From Mycolicibacterium lutetiense (GTDB lineage Bacteria; Actinomycetota; Actinomycetes; Mycobacteriales; Mycobacteriaceae): 64,000 nt of DNA. How positions within the stretch are numbered: position 1 is the stretch's first letter; each line of letters begins with the position of its first letter. The position numbers were made by a program, and so were the translations under genes. The stretch lies in contig NZ_JAGIOP010000002.1 in assembly GCF_017876775.1 (NCBI RefSeq), forward strand, positions 3,100,001-3,164,000. The letters are read 5' to 3'. Under the pieces are notes generated by a model. It had not been told where the DNA came from. It was given only the letters and a program-made list of their open reading frames with translations, and made no database searches. Below are positions 63,025 to 64,000 of this stretch, piece after piece.

Positions 63025-64000
63025 CTATCCCTGCGACCCGGGCGGAAGGAACGGCGGATTACCCGGTAGCGGCGGTGTGCCCGCCGGTCCGGCGTCCGGC
63101 CCCGGTCCCGGCGGTGCCGGAGGAGCGTTCACCGGCGCCGGGTGCGGCGCGTAACCCGGGATGGGTCCGGGCGCCACGGGGATCGGGGCGATCGGAACGG
63201 TGCGGGCTCCCGGCGGACCGGGCGCCAGCTCGACCGGTGCACCCGGCTGATCCGGCGGCATGTCTCCGGGGATGGCCGCGCTGGGCACACCCGGCGAATG
63301 CGCGACGCCGTCAGGATTCGGCGCCGAGGTCGCCACGTCCGGCGGGCCGTAATTGGGTCCGAACGGGTTGTCCCCGAACGGTCCCACGGTGGCGCCCGCA
63401 CACGGCAGCGGGTTACCCGGGCTCGGGATCCCGGCCGCGGTCGGCGTGTAGGAGCACGGCGATCCGGGCGGCACGGCGGGTCCCGGATGCTCCGGGGTGC
63501 CTTCCAGCGGCGTCGGGGCCGGCGGCGGGGCGCCGTTCTCGAAGCGCTTGCCATTCGGATCCGGGAAGCGGAACGCGGGCAGGCCGGCGTTACGCCAGAA
63601 CTCCTCGGGATCGATGCCGCGCTTCTTGAACGCGGAATCGACGAACGGCTGCAGGATCTGCGGCGGGATCAGGTTGACGAGCATCACCTTGAAGTACGGG
63701 CCCGAGGCCAGTGCCTCCGCCAGTGAGGTGATGAACTTGCCTGCAATAGTGAGGGTGTCGGCCAGATCCTGCTTACGCTCGACCAGCAGGTCGCTGACGG
63801 TACGCAACTGCTCCAGCACGTGGTTGAGGTTCGGGTTGTCGTTGATCAGACCCTCGACCTCACGCGACACCGTCGACACCCGCTCCAGCAGCATGCTGAC
63901 GGCCTGGCCACGTTCGTTGACCGCGGCCAGCAGGGTCTGTGCGTTCACCAACAGCTGGTTGACCTGCGTGCTGCGGTCACCGAGCACCGTGGCGATCTTG
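63025..64000 (-). CDS. mce1C: Mce1C, C-terminal part, continues beyond the window
   Basis: The frame is open at the right edge, so the N-terminal anchor and MlaD domain are missing. Visible are the end of the helical needle (NAQTLLAAVNERGQAVSMLL, RVSTVSREVEGLINDNPNLN, SLAEALASGPYFKVMLVNLI) and the conserved FVDSAFKKRGIDPEEFWRNA segment, followed by an unusually proline-rich tail of about 160 residues. Order and tail composition match Rv0171. The internal ATG near 63987 is not the start. Confidence 0.9.
   Translation of the reverse strand, partial: KIATVLGDRSTQVNQLLVNAQTLLAAVNERGQAVSMLLERVSTVSREVEGLINDNPNLNHVLEQLRTVSDLLVERKQDLADTLTIAGKFITSLAEALASGPYFKVMLVNLIPPQILQPFVDSAFKKRGIDPEEFWRNAGLPAFRFPDPNGKRFENGAPPPAPTPLEGTPEHPGPAVPPGSPCSYTPTAAGIPSPGNPLPCAGATVGPFGDNPFGPNYGPPDVATSAPNPDGVAHSPGVPSAAIPGDMPPDQPGAPVELAPGPPGARTVPIAPIPVAPGPIPGYAPHPAPVNAPPAPPGPGPDAGPAGTPPLPGNPPFLPPGSQG

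Overview
The window is chromosomal DNA of high G+C content with the gene content of a fast-growing mycobacterium (Mycolicibacterium type). Recognisable mycobacterial hallmarks are the PrrA/PrrB two-component system, MmpL11 with two hemophore-type proteins, Zmp1, the orphan Mce-associated proteins OmamA/OmamB, an L,D-transpeptidase, RicR, IlvD, SigG, the monoacylglycerol lipase of the Rv0183 type and the distal half of an mce1 operon. Read right to left the backbone follows the M. tuberculosis order Rv0171 to Rv0203, with accessory blocks between the syntenic pieces. The species cannot be named from this sequence. I saw no rRNA, tRNA, insertion sequence, phage gene or CRISPR array.

Layout. (1) 1-3.4 kb: the end of a DUF3054 membrane protein, then prrB, prrA and two hemophore-like secreted proteins on the minus strand; prrAB lies far from this locus in M. 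tuberculosis. (2) 3.7-16.6 kb: conserved backbone: mmpL11, an Rv0201c-like protein, omamB/omamA, a DHFR-like reductase, zmp1, an L,D-transpeptidase, an MFS exporter, a thiamine-binding-type protein, ricR with its operator, and ilvD. (3) 16.7-29.6 kb: accessory block: ankyrin protein, aldo/keto reductase, large LuxR-type regulator, HTTM-like membrane protein, aldehyde dehydrogenase, and a TetR / degenerate methyltransferase / mmpS-mmpL export cassette. (4) 29.6-34.4 kb: backbone again: O-methyltransferase, metalloprotease-like protein, DUF2786 protein, a lipoprotein with a degenerate hydrolase fold, monoacylglycerol lipase and sigG. (5) 34.4-55.6 kb: mostly accessory: VOC protein, zinc alcohol dehydrogenase, SDR, pirin (backbone), PQQ-type lipoprotein, MFS plus ArsR-rhodanese regulator, AraC/VOC/UvrA-like operon, a manganese-riboswitch-controlled GDT1 transporter, phosphodiester glycosidase, a lipoprotein RNase with barstar, an acyltransferase, TetR plus carotenoid oxygenase, and a large secreted protein with a lysine/alanine-rich tail. 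(6) 55.6-64 kb: the mce1 operon end in minus orientation: four Mce-associated membrane proteins, mce1F, lprK (mce1E), mce1D and the 3' part of mce1C, running off the window.

Functional themes are envelope transport and lipid handling (Mce1 lipid importer with its Mam/Omam partners, MmpL11 haem/lipid export, MmpS/MmpL, lipase, L,D-transpeptidase, Zmp1) and metal homeostasis (copper through RicR, manganese through the riboswitch/GDT1 pair, haem through the hemophores). The most noteworthy signals outside routine annotation are a 19-bp direct repeat shared by the mmpL11/hemophore region and the leader of the large secreted protein, the lipid-anchored guanyl RNase/barstar pair, a perfect 12-bp inverted repeat at the TetR/carotenoid-oxygenase junction, and a hydrolase-fold lipoprotein that has lost its nucleophile next to an intact lipase.
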